DNA of 64,000 bases from Pseudomonas marginalis (lineage in GTDB: Bacteria; Pseudomonadota; Gammaproteobacteria; Pseudomonadales; Pseudomonadaceae), in NCBI RefSeq assembly GCF_900105325.1, contig NZ_FNSU01000003.1, forward strand, positions 930,001-994,000, read 5' to 3'. How positions within the stretch are numbered: position 1 is the first letter of the stretch; every line of letters begins with the position of its first letter. This document shows positions 25,884 through 33,941 of this stretch, piece by piece. The position numbers and the translations under genes were made by a program. Under the pieces are notes generated by a model. The model saw only the letters and a program-made list of their open reading frames with translations. It was not told the origin of the DNA and searched no databases.

Positions 25884-25893
25884 TCAAGGAAGA
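25884..25893 (+). promoter_or_regulatory. Second Rsm-type site, at the aprD ribosome binding site
   Basis: TCAAGGAAGA matches the relaxed RsmA/E consensus (A/U)CANGGANG(U/A) and is the only Shine-Dalgarno candidate for aprD (ATG 25903, spacing about 12). The exporter may therefore be under the same post-transcriptional control as the protease. Confidence 0.5.
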
Positions 25894-25902
25894 TCAGAAC
25901 CT

Positions 25903-27630
25903 ATGGCCAGGCCCCATGCGGTTGCGCCTTTATTCAAGGCGCTGGGTGAATACAAGAGCATCTTGATCAGCGTCGGTTGTTTTACCGCGCTGATTAACCT
26001 GTTGATGCTGGTGCCGTCGATCTACATGCTGCAAGTGTATGACCGTGTGCTCTCCTCGCAGAATGAAACCACCCTGGTGATGTTGACCCTGATGGTGGTG
26101 GGCTTCTTTGCGTTTATTGGCCTGCTCGAGGTCATCCGCAGTTTTATCGTGATCCGCATCGGCAGCCAGTTGGAGCGGCGTTTCAACTTGCGCGTGTACA
26201 AGGCTGCGTTCGAACGCAACCTGCAACGCGGCCAGGGGCATGCCGGGCAATCCCTGGGTGACTTGACCCATATCCGCCAATTCATCACCGGGCCGGCGCT
26301 GTTTGCGTTCTTCGATGCGCCGTGGTTTCCCATCTATCTGTTGGTGATTTTCCTCTTCAACGTCTGGCTCGGGGTGTTGGCCACCGCCGGCGCAGTGCTG
26401 TTGATCGGCCTTGCGTGCCTCAACGAATACCTGACCAAGAAACCCTTGGGCGAGGCCAGTGGCTTCTCCCAGCAGTCGACGCAGCTGGCCACCAGCCATT
26501 TACACAACGCCGAAACCATCCAGGCCATGGGCATGCTCGGCGCGTTGCGCCACCGCTGGTTTGCTGTGCATTCGCAGTTCCTGGGTTTGCAGAACAGAGC
26601 CAGTGATACCGGGTCGGTGATCACCTCGTTGAGCAAATCCCTGCGCCTGTGCCTGCAATCCCTGGTGCTGGGTCTGGGCGCGCTGCTGGTGATCAAGGGC
26701 GACATGACCGCCGGGATGATGATCGCGGGCTCGATCCTGATGGGCCGTGTACTCAGCCCCATCGACCAGTTGATTGCGGTCTGGAAGCAATGGAGTTCGG
26801 CCAAGCTGGCCTACCAGCGGCTGGACGAATTGCTGCGCGAGTTTCCGCCGGAAGTGGAGCAGATGAAATTGCCCGCACCCAAGGGCCAGGTCAGCTTCGA
26901 ACAGGTCAGCGCGGGGCCGCCCGGGCGGCGCATGCCCACCCTGCATCAGGTCAGCTTCAGCCTCGGCGCCGGCGAAGTGCTCGGCGTGCTTGGCGCCTCG
27001 GGCTCCGGCAAATCCACCCTGGCCCGTGTGTTGGTGGGCGTGTGGCCGACCCTGGCCGGCACCGTGCGCCTGGACGGTGCGGACATTCACCGCTGGGACC
27101 GCGACGACCTCGGCCCGTACATCGGCTATCTGCCCCAGGACATTGAACTGTTCAGTGGCAGCATCGCCGACAACATCGCACGTTTTCGCGAGGCCGACCC
27201 CGAGCGGGTGGTGCGGGCTGCGCAGCAAGCCGGCGTGCATGAATTGATCCTGCGCCTGCCCCACGGTTATGACACGGTCCTCGGCGATAACGGCGGTGGT
27301 CTGTCCGGCGGCCAGAAACAACGCGTAGCTCTGGCGCGTGCGCTGTACGGCGGGCCGCGCTTGATCGTCCTGGACGAGCCCAACTCCAACCTCGACACCG
27401 TCGGCGAAGCCGCGCTGGCCAGCGCCATTGTCCAGATGAAGGCCCAGGGCAGCAGTGTGGTGCTGGTGACCCATCGTTCTTCGGCCTTGGCCCAGGCCGA
27501 TAAATTGCTGGTGCTCAACGAAGGGCGTTTGCAGGCATTCGGGCCGAGCCAGGACGTGCTGCGGGCGTTGTCCGGCCACCGTGACCAAGCGCCCCAAGGT
27601 AGGAGCGAGCTTGCTCGCGAAGGGCGTTAA
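25903..27630 (+). CDS. aprD: Type I secretion ABC transporter AprD
   Basis: Inner-membrane ATPase of the type I secretion system, 575 residues. The N-terminal half has about six membrane helices and the C-terminal half is the ABC domain: Walker A GASGSGKST near residue 364, signature LSGGQKQR near 468, Walker B LIVLDEPNSNLD near 487. There is no C39-like N-terminal domain, as expected for protease exporters. ATG 25903 is chosen over 25834 because MARPHAV begins the conserved part. The last codons (residues GRSELAREGR) are read from an inserted REP sequence, so the natural C-terminus has probably been altered. Confidence 0.95.
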   Translation: MARPHAVAPLFKALGEYKSILISVGCFTALINLLMLVPSIYMLQVYDRVLSSQNETTLVMLTLMVVGFFAFIGLLEVIRSFIVIRIGSQLERRFNLRVYKAAFERNLQRGQGHAGQSLGDLTHIRQFITGPALFAFFDAPWFPIYLLVIFLFNVWLGVLATAGAVLLIGLACLNEYLTKKPLGEASGFSQQSTQLATSHLHNAETIQAMGMLGALRHRWFAVHSQFLGLQNRASDTGSVITSLSKSLRLCLQSLVLGLGALLVIKGDMTAGMMIAGSILMGRVLSPIDQLIAVWKQWSSAKLAYQRLDELLREFPPEVEQMKLPAPKGQVSFEQVSAGPPGRRMPTLHQVSFSLGAGEVLGVLGASGSGKSTLARVLVGVWPTLAGTVRLDGADIHRWDRDDLGPYIGYLPQDIELFSGSIADNIARFREADPERVVRAAQQAGVHELILRLPHGYDTVLGDNGGGLSGGQKQRVALARALYGGPRLIVLDEPNSNLDTVGEAALASAIVQMKAQGSSVVLVTHRSSALAQADKLLVLNEGRLQAFGPSQDVLRALSGHRDQAPQGRSELAREGR

Positions 27631-27698
27631 CGATGATGCGCCCTGATTGGATACACGCGGTGACGCTGAGTTTTTCGCGAGCAAGCTCGCTCCTACAG
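27599..27698. repeat. Inverted REP doublet overlapping the end of aprD
   Basis: GGTAGGAGCGAGCTTGCTCG starts inside aprD at 27599 and its inverted partner ends at 27698, 30 bp before the aprE start. It is the same type as the doublet at 11902-12001. It supplies the final aprD codons and stop, and may create a polarity or RNA-stability step between aprD and aprE. Confidence 0.88.
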
Positions 27699-27727
27699 GT
27701 TTTGCGTCAAGCAGTAAGGATGTCAGC

Positions 27728-29020
27728 ATGATTCATGAACAACACGACGCCCGATTTTTCGTACGCATGGGCTGGCTGCTGACCGTGGTCGGTGCCGGTG
27801 GCTTTTTCCTCTGGGCCAGCCTGGCGCCCCTGGACCAGGGTATCCCGGTGCAGGGCACGGTGGTGGTGTCGGGCAAACGCAAGGCGGTGCAAACCTTCAG
27901 CCCCGGCGTGGTCAGTCGGATCCTGGTCAAGGAGGGTGAGCTGGTGAAGCAAGGCCAGCCGCTGTTCCGTCTCGACCAGACCCAGAATCAGGCCGACGTG
28001 CAGTCCCTGCAGGCCCAGTACCGCATGGCCTGGGCCAGCGTCGCGCGGTGGCAGAGCGAGCGCGACAATCAATCCGCTATCACCTTTCCCGCCGAGCTGA
28101 GCAGCAACCCCGATCCCGCACTGGCGTTGGTCCTGGAAGGCCAGCGCCAATTGTTCAGCAGCCGTCGCGAAGCCTTTGCCCGTGAACAGGCGGGCATCCG
28201 CGCGAATATCGAGGGCGCCACCGCACAGCTCAACGGCATGCGCCGCGCCCGCAGCGACCTGACCGCCCAGGCCCAGTCCCTGCGCGACCAACTGAGCAAC
28301 CTGCAACCCCTGGCCGACAACGGCTATATCCCGCGCAACCGGCTGATGGAGTACCAACGCCAGCTGTCCCAGGTGCAACAGGACCTGGCGCAGAACACCG
28401 GAGAGAGCGGCCGGGTGGAGCAGGGCATCCTTGAATCGCGCCTGAAATTGCAGCAGCACAGCGAGGAATACCAGAAGGACGTGCGCAGCCAATTGGCCGA
28501 CGCGCAATTGCGCAGCCTGACCCTCGAGCAGCAACTCACCTCGGCCGGCTTCGATCTGCAACACAGCGAGATCAACGCACCGGCTGACGGCATTGCGGTC
28601 AACCTCAGCGTGCACACCGAAGGCGCCGTGGTGCGTGCCGGTGAAACCCTGTTGGAAATCGTGCCCCAGGGCACGCGCCTGGAAGTGGAAGGGCATTTGC
28701 CGGTGCACCTGGTGGACAAGGTCGGCACGCACCTGCCGGTGGATATCCTGTTCACCGCCTTCAACCAGAGCCGCACCCCGCGTGTGCCGGGGGAGGTCAG
28801 CCTGATTTCCGCCGACCAGATGCTCGACGAAAAAACCGGCGCGCCGTATTACGTATTGCGCACCACCGTCAGCGAGGCAGCACTGGAGACACTCCACGGC
28901 CTGGTCATCAAGCCGGGCATGCCCGCCGAGATGTTTGTGCGCACCGGCGAGCGTTCGTTGCTCAATTACCTGTTCAAGCCGCTGCTCGACCGCGCCGGCT
29001 CCGCGTTGACCGAGGAATGA
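27728..29020 (+). CDS. aprE: Type I secretion membrane fusion protein AprE
   Basis: HlyD-family adaptor of 430 residues that joins AprD to the outer-membrane channel. One N-terminal membrane helix (MGWLLTVVGAGGFFLWASL), then a lipoyl-like half motif (PVQGTVVVSGKRKAVQTFSPGVVSRILVKEG shortened here to its start), long coiled-coil helices rich in Gln and Arg at about 80-280, and a C-terminal beta-barrel domain. ATG 27728 follows AAGGA; the frame is open from 27647 only because the REP doublet reads through. The stop overlaps the aprF start (ATGA). Confidence 0.95.
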   Translation: MIHEQHDARFFVRMGWLLTVVGAGGFFLWASLAPLDQGIPVQGTVVVSGKRKAVQTFSPGVVSRILVKEGELVKQGQPLFRLDQTQNQADVQSLQAQYRMAWASVARWQSERDNQSAITFPAELSSNPDPALALVLEGQRQLFSSRREAFAREQAGIRANIEGATAQLNGMRRARSDLTAQAQSLRDQLSNLQPLADNGYIPRNRLMEYQRQLSQVQQDLAQNTGESGRVEQGILESRLKLQQHSEEYQKDVRSQLADAQLRSLTLEQQLTSAGFDLQHSEINAPADGIAVNLSVHTEGAVVRAGETLLEIVPQGTRLEVEGHLPVHLVDKVGTHLPVDILFTAFNQSRTPRVPGEVSLISADQMLDEKTGAPYYVLRTTVSEAALETLHGLVIKPGMPAEMFVRTGERSLLNYLFKPLLDRAGSALTEE

Positions 29021-30360
29021 GCATGAAAGCTGTGTTCATCGCCTTGCTGTTTACCTGCATTAACGCCCAGGCCGCCATGGGCCCGTTCGATGTATACGAA
29101 CAGGCCTTGCGTAACGATCCGGTGTTTCTCGGTGCGATCAAGGAGCGCGACGCCGGCCTGGAAAACCGCACCATCGGCCGCGCAGGCTTGCTGCCCAAGC
29201 TGTCGTATAACTACAACAAGGGCCGCAACAACTCCCAGGCCACCTTGCCCGACGGCCGCGGCGGCAATTACCACGACGACCGCAACTACAACAGCTACGG
29301 CTCGACCTTCAGCCTGCAACAGCCGCTGTTCGACTATGAGGCCTACGCCAACTACCGCAAGGGCGTGGCCCAGGCGCTGTTCGCCGATGAAAGCTTTCGC
29401 GACAAGAGCCAGGCGCTGCTGGTGCGGGTGCTGAGCTATTACACCCAGGCGCTGTTTGCCCAGGACCAGATCGACATCGCACGGGCCAAGAAGAAGGCCT
29501 TCGAGCAGCAGTTCCAGCAGAACCGGCACCTGTTCCAGCAGGGCGAGGGCACCCGCACCGATATCCTCGAAGCCGAGTCGCGCTATGAGCTGGCCACCGC
29601 CGAAGAGATCCAGGCGCTGGACGAGCAGGACGCCTCGCTTAGAGAACTGGGTGCGCTGATCGGTGTGCAAAGCGTCAACATCGACGACCTCGCCCCGTTG
29701 AACGAAGGTTTCGCCGCGTTCACCCTGACCCCGGCCAACTACGACACCTGGCATGAACTGGCGATCAGCAACAACCCCACGCTGGCGTCCCAGCGCCAGG
29801 CCCTGGAAGTCGCGCGTTATGAAGTGGAGCGTAACCGCGCCGGACACCTGCCCAAGGTCACTGCGTACGCCAGTTCGCGCCAGCAGGAGTCCGACAGCGG
29901 CAACACCTACAACCAGCGCTACGACACCAACACCATCGGCGTCGAAGTGAGCCTGCCGTTGTATGCCGGTGGCGGCATCTCCGCGTCCACCCGCCAGGCC
30001 AGTCGCGCCATGGAACAGGCCGAGTACGAGCTGGAAGGCAAGACCCGCGAGACCCTGATCGAACTGCGTCGGCAGTTCAGCGCGTGCCTGTCTGGCGTGA
30101 GCAAACTGCGCGCTTACCAAAAGGCCCTGACCTCCGCAGAAGCACTGGTGCTGTCGACCCAGCAGAGCATCCTCGGTGGCGAGCGGGTCAACCTCGATGC
30201 GCTGAACGCCGAACAACAGCTCTACAGCACGCGGCGCGACCTGGCCCAGGCGCGTTACGACTACCTGATGGCCTGGACCAAATTGCACTACTACGCCGGC
30301 AACCTGCGCGACACCGACCTGGCCAAGGTGGATGAGGCGTTCGGACCGGCACCGCATTAA
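29017..30360 (+). CDS. aprF: Type I secretion outer membrane protein AprF
   Basis: TolC-family outer-membrane channel of 447 residues, with a short signal peptide (VFIALLFTCINAQA, cleavage before AMGPFDVYEQAL). The repeated long helices and strand pairs of OEP domains are visible, e.g. NRTIGRAGLLPKLSY and RAGHLPKVTAYA in the two halves. The ATG at 29017 overlaps the aprE stop; a second in-frame ATG follows at 29023. It completes AprDEF, which exports AprA and, in this group, the RTX lipase encoded next. Confidence 0.95.
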   Translation: MSMKAVFIALLFTCINAQAAMGPFDVYEQALRNDPVFLGAIKERDAGLENRTIGRAGLLPKLSYNYNKGRNNSQATLPDGRGGNYHDDRNYNSYGSTFSLQQPLFDYEAYANYRKGVAQALFADESFRDKSQALLVRVLSYYTQALFAQDQIDIARAKKKAFEQQFQQNRHLFQQGEGTRTDILEAESRYELATAEEIQALDEQDASLRELGALIGVQSVNIDDLAPLNEGFAAFTLTPANYDTWHELAISNNPTLASQRQALEVARYEVERNRAGHLPKVTAYASSRQQESDSGNTYNQRYDTNTIGVEVSLPLYAGGGISASTRQASRAMEQAEYELEGKTRETLIELRRQFSACLSGVSKLRAYQKALTSAEALVLSTQQSILGGERVNLDALNAEQQLYSTRRDLAQARYDYLMAWTKLHYYAGNLRDTDLAKVDEAFGPAPH

Positions 30361-30400
30361 TTGGCTTTCTCGACAATTCCAACAACAGAGAGGCAATACC

Positions 30401-31825
30401 ATGGGTGTGTTCGACTATAAAAACCTCGGAGCCGAGGGCTCCAAAGCGTTGTTCGCCGATGCCATGGCGATCACGCTGTACGCCTATCACAACCTGGATA
30501 ACGGCTTTGCCGTAGGCTACCAGCACAACGGCCTGGGGCTCGGTTTGCCGGCCACGCTGGTCGCTGCACTGCTGGGCAGTACGGATTCCCAGGGCGTGAT
30601 TCCCGGCATTCCCTGGAACCCGGATTCGGAGAAAGCCGCCTTGGAGGCCGTGCAACAAGCCGGTTGGACGCCCATCAGCGCAAGCACCCTGGGCTATACC
30701 GGCAAGGTCGACGCCCGAGGCACGTTCTTCGGCGAAAAAGCCGGCTACACCACAGCCCAGGTCGAGGTGCTGGGCAAGTACGATGAAGCCGGCAAGCTGC
30801 TGGAAATCGGTATCGGTTTTCGCGGTACGTCGGGCCCTCGGGAAACGCTGGTCAGCGACTCCATTGGCGATCTGGTCAGCGATCTGCTCGCAGCGTTGGG
30901 CCCCAAGGATTACGCGAAGAACTATGCCGGTGAAGCCTTTGGCGGCCTGCTCAAGAACGTCGCCGACTACGCCAGTGCCCACGGCCTCAGCGGCCACGAC
31001 GTAGTGGTCAGCGGCCATAGCCTGGGCGGCCTGGCGGTCAACAGCATGGCCGACTTGAGCAGCAGCAAATGGGCGGGGTTCTACCAGGACGCCAACTACC
31101 TGGCCTACGCCTCGCCGACCCAGAGCGCTGGCGACAAGGTGCTTAATATCGGCTACGAAAACGACCCGGTATTCCGTGCGCTGGACGGATCATCCTTCAA
31201 TTGGTCATCGTTGGGCGTGCATGACAAACCCCATGAATCGACCACCGACAATATCGTCAGCTTTAACGACCACTACGCTTCGACGCTGTGGAATGTGCTG
31301 CCGTTTTCCATCACCAACCTGCCGACCTGGATCTCCCATTTGCCTACGGGTTATGGCGATGGGATGACGCGCATCCTCGAGTCCGGGTTCTATGGGCAGA
31401 TGAGCCGCGACTCGACGATTATCGTCGCCAACCTGTCCGACCCGGCACGCGCCACCACCTGGGTGCAGGACCTCAACCGCAATGCCGAACCGCACAAGGG
31501 CGATACCTACATCATTGGCAGTGACGGCAATGACCTGATTCAGGGCGGCAAGGGCGCGGACTTTATCGAGGGCGGCAAGGGCAATGACACGATCCGCGAC
31601 AGCAGCGGGCATAACACCTTTTTGTTCAGCGGGCAGTTTGGCCAGGACCGGATTATCGGCTATCAAGCGACGGACAAGCTGGTGTTCAGGGACGTTGAGG
31701 GGAGTGCGGATTACCGTGATCACGCCAAGGTCGTGGGCGGGGATACGGTGATCAGTTTTGGCGCGGATTCGGTGACGTTGGTGGGGGTGGTTGGCTTGTC
31801 GGGGGAGGGGATTGTGATCGGTTAA
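30401..31825 (+). CDS. lipA: Extracellular RTX lipase (family I.3, LipA/TliA)
   Basis: A 474-residue secreted triacylglycerol lipase of family I.3. The nucleophile motif GHSLGG puts Ser at residue 207. N-terminal lid and catalytic parts match thermostable P. fluorescens lipases in length (about 476). RTX repeats (GSDGNDLIQGGKGADF, GGKGNDTI) are near 373-400. The C-terminus GEGIVIG is the type I secretion tail, and no signal peptide is present. It starts at ATG 30401 after GAGAGG. It is 40 bp from aprF; no autotransporter protease genes lie between them, unlike some strains. Confidence 0.96.
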   Translation: MGVFDYKNLGAEGSKALFADAMAITLYAYHNLDNGFAVGYQHNGLGLGLPATLVAALLGSTDSQGVIPGIPWNPDSEKAALEAVQQAGWTPISASTLGYTGKVDARGTFFGEKAGYTTAQVEVLGKYDEAGKLLEIGIGFRGTSGPRETLVSDSIGDLVSDLLAALGPKDYAKNYAGEAFGGLLKNVADYASAHGLSGHDVVVSGHSLGGLAVNSMADLSSSKWAGFYQDANYLAYASPTQSAGDKVLNIGYENDPVFRALDGSSFNWSSLGVHDKPHESTTDNIVSFNDHYASTLWNVLPFSITNLPTWISHLPTGYGDGMTRILESGFYGQMSRDSTIIVANLSDPARATTWVQDLNRNAEPHKGDTYIIGSDGNDLIQGGKGADFIEGGKGNDTIRDSSGHNTFLFSGQFGQDRIIGYQATDKLVFRDVEGSADYRDHAKVVGGDTVISFGADSVTLVGVVGLSGEGIVIG

Positions 31826-31829
31826 AACG

Positions 31830-31855
31830 GTGGGAGGGGGCAAGCCCTCTCCCAC
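31830..31855 (+). repeat. REP-type palindrome, probable end of the apr-lip operon
   Basis: GTGGGAGGGGGCAAGCC continuing to CTCTCCCAC lies 5 bp past the lipA stop. The 7-8 bp stem can act as a terminator or protect the 3' end. It belongs to the same family as the REP-like target of the element at 11878. Confidence 0.65.
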
Positions 31856-31881
31856 ATTTGATCAGTGCGGGCCGCTGGAAA

Positions 31882-32106
31882 TCAGTCTTCCTTGCGCACC
31901 GTGGCCACATCGTCGGCTTTGACGCGGATGCGCTTGCCGGCGATATCGGTGAACTCATAAAACCCGTCGGCCGTCTTGGTTTTTGGAGAGTCCTTGGTCA
32001 AATACTGCGTGCCATTTTGCAGTGTCACTACGGTTTGCGTCGCGCAACCGGCCAATACCAGAAAAGTGAGTGCAACCAGTGGCAGCCCCAAATTCTTCAT
32101 GTTCAT
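31882..32106 (-). CDS. YgdI/YgdR-type small lipoprotein
   Basis: A 74-residue lipoprotein. The signal peptide ends in a lipobox (FLVLAGC) and the mature part is a small SH3-like domain (QTVVTLQNGTQYLTKDSP, IAGKRIRVKADDVATV) typical of the YgdI/YgdR (DUF903) family. Ala follows the lipidated Cys, which predicts outer-membrane sorting. ATG 32106 has GGTAAGGG upstream; ATG 32100 is equally possible. The function of the family is not known. Confidence 0.9.
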   Translation of the reverse strand: MNMKNLGLPLVALTFLVLAGCATQTVVTLQNGTQYLTKDSPKTKTADGFYEFTDIAGKRIRVKADDVATVRKED

Positions 32107-32282
32107 AACCCTTACCTTTAACCCTGAAAAATCCCACGCCAGGGACGCGGGCGACAAATGTTACGCCATCGACTCCCCATCTGATCATTTTTATGCAAAA
32201 AGTTGCGTGTGCCATTTATCTATTACCGATTGCAACACCGCATTTACGACGGCACTCTGTATGCATAACCAGTATTCGACCA

Positions 32283-33941
32283 ATGCGTACCATGGCCAAT
32301 CCCCTCGAAAACCCGCTCTATTACCTGCATAACTTCCGCCAGGTCCTGCATTGGCTGGGGCAACGCTATGCCGATCTGCTCGACCCTGACGAAGAGCATT
32401 TCATTCAGCAATTCGACAGGTTGCCGCAAGCCTCCCAGGCGCTTTTGGTGCGCATGGTGATGCGCAAGGGCGTGCATTTTCGTGCGGGCAAGCTGCACTA
32501 CGTGGAGATCGGTTGCCCCCATGCCGCTGCCGCGCCCCTGCGGGAATTGGGATGGGTGGACGACAACCACCTTCTGGCATTTGAAGCATTATTCGCCTTG
32601 CTGCAAAAAGGCGAGATTCTCAGCACCTTCGCACCCTGGATCGACCAGCCCAAGGGCAAGAAGGCCGATTGGCTGGAAGGGTTGGCGGCGCAGTTCACCG
32701 ACACGCGCCGTTTCGCCGACTGGTGCCCGGACCTGGCCGACACGCTGTACAGCCTCACCGTGATGGAGTTATGCGACCGCCTGCGGCTGATGTTCTTCGG
32801 CAACCTGCACCAGGACTGGTCCGAGTTTGTCCTCGCGGACCTGGGCATCTACACCTATGAAAAAGTCGAGTTCTGCGCCGAATCGCGGGGGTTGCGCAGC
32901 CGCGCCGACGTGCACGGTTTTCTGTTCCTGCACCAATGCCAGCAGGCGTTTGAACGCGGTGAGGCGCTGGCGCAGGTGCTGGCTGAAGTGGCCACGCTGA
33001 ACACCGACAACCCCTGGCTGGAAAAGCGCCGGGCCAAGCTGTTGTTCCAGCTCGGCCAGTATTGCGAGCGCAGTGCCGAGTTGGACCTGGCGCAGCAGGT
33101 CTACCGCACCTGCGCCTACCCCGGCGCCCGCGCGCGGCTGATTCGCGTGCTGGAGCGCCAGGAGGATTACGCCCAGGCCATGGCCCTGGCAAGCATCGCG
33201 CAACAGGCACCGGAAAGTGCCGCCGAACAGCAACAGCTGTTGCGCGTGATGCCCCGCCTGCGCCGCAAGCTGGGCGAACCCCGGCTGCCGACGCTCAAAT
33301 CCCGCGAAGTCACGCGCCTGGACCTGGAACTTGCGCTACCGGAACCGTTGATGTCGGTGGAGTCCTGTGTCCAGGCCCACCTGAGCGCACCTGATGCACC
33401 GGTGCACTACGTCGAGAACGGCCTGATCAATTCGCTGTTCGGCCTGCTGTGCTGGGATGCGATCTTCGCGCCGCTGCCGGGGGCGTTTTTCCACCCGTTC
33501 CAGCGTGGGCCGGCGGACCTGCACAGCGAAGACTTCCACGCGCGCCGCGTCCCCCTGTTTGACGCGTGTTTTGCGCAACTGCAGGACGGGCGCTACACAA
33601 CCACCATCCGCCAACGCTACCTCGATAAGTGGGGGATCCAGTCGCCCTTTGTGTTCTGGAACCTGCTCAGTGAAGACCTGCTGGAACAAGCCTTGGCCTG
33701 CCTGCCCGCCGAACACCTGCGCTACTGGTTCGAACGGTTGCTGCTGGATATCCGCGCCAACCGCGCCGGCATGCCGGACCTGATCCAGTTCTGGCCGGCG
33801 CAGAAGACCTATCGCATGATCGAGGTCAAGGGCCCTGGCGACCGCCTGCAGGACAACCAGCTGCGTTGGCTGGAGTTCTGCGGTGAATACCAGATGCCCG
33901 TCACCGTCTGCTACGTACGCTGGGCGGAGCAACCCGCTTGA
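32283..33941 (+). CDS. fan1: FAN1-type VRR-NUC structure-specific nuclease
   Basis: A 552-residue nuclease resembling bacterial FAN1, which cuts 5' flaps and interstrand cross-link intermediates. The C-terminal VRR-NUC domain shows GMPDLIQFW near residue 496 and MIEVKGPGDRLQDNQLRWL near 512, which supply the PD-(D/E)XK metal residues. The middle is a helical, TPR-like region and the N-terminal part carries the DNA-binding domain. No good ribosome binding site is visible; ATG 32283 or 32292 is the likely start. The stop overlaps the start of an XPD-like helicase (TTGA), so the two are probably one repair unit. Confidence 0.88.
   Translation: MRTMANPLENPLYYLHNFRQVLHWLGQRYADLLDPDEEHFIQQFDRLPQASQALLVRMVMRKGVHFRAGKLHYVEIGCPHAAAAPLRELGWVDDNHLLAFEALFALLQKGEILSTFAPWIDQPKGKKADWLEGLAAQFTDTRRFADWCPDLADTLYSLTVMELCDRLRLMFFGNLHQDWSEFVLADLGIYTYEKVEFCAESRGLRSRADVHGFLFLHQCQQAFERGEALAQVLAEVATLNTDNPWLEKRRAKLLFQLGQYCERSAELDLAQQVYRTCAYPGARARLIRVLERQEDYAQAMALASIAQQAPESAAEQQQLLRVMPRLRRKLGEPRLPTLKSREVTRLDLELALPEPLMSVESCVQAHLSAPDAPVHYVENGLINSLFGLLCWDAIFAPLPGAFFHPFQRGPADLHSEDFHARRVPLFDACFAQLQDGRYTTTIRQRYLDKWGIQSPFVFWNLLSEDLLEQALACLPAEHLRYWFERLLLDIRANRAGMPDLIQFWPAQKTYRMIEVKGPGDRLQDNQLRWLEFCGEYQMPVTVCYVRWAEQPA

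Noticed and set aside
26500..27729. Minus-strand frame of 409 codons opposite aprD
   Set aside because: It lies fully opposite a gene with Walker and signature motifs and crosses the REP doublet; no domain is recognisable.
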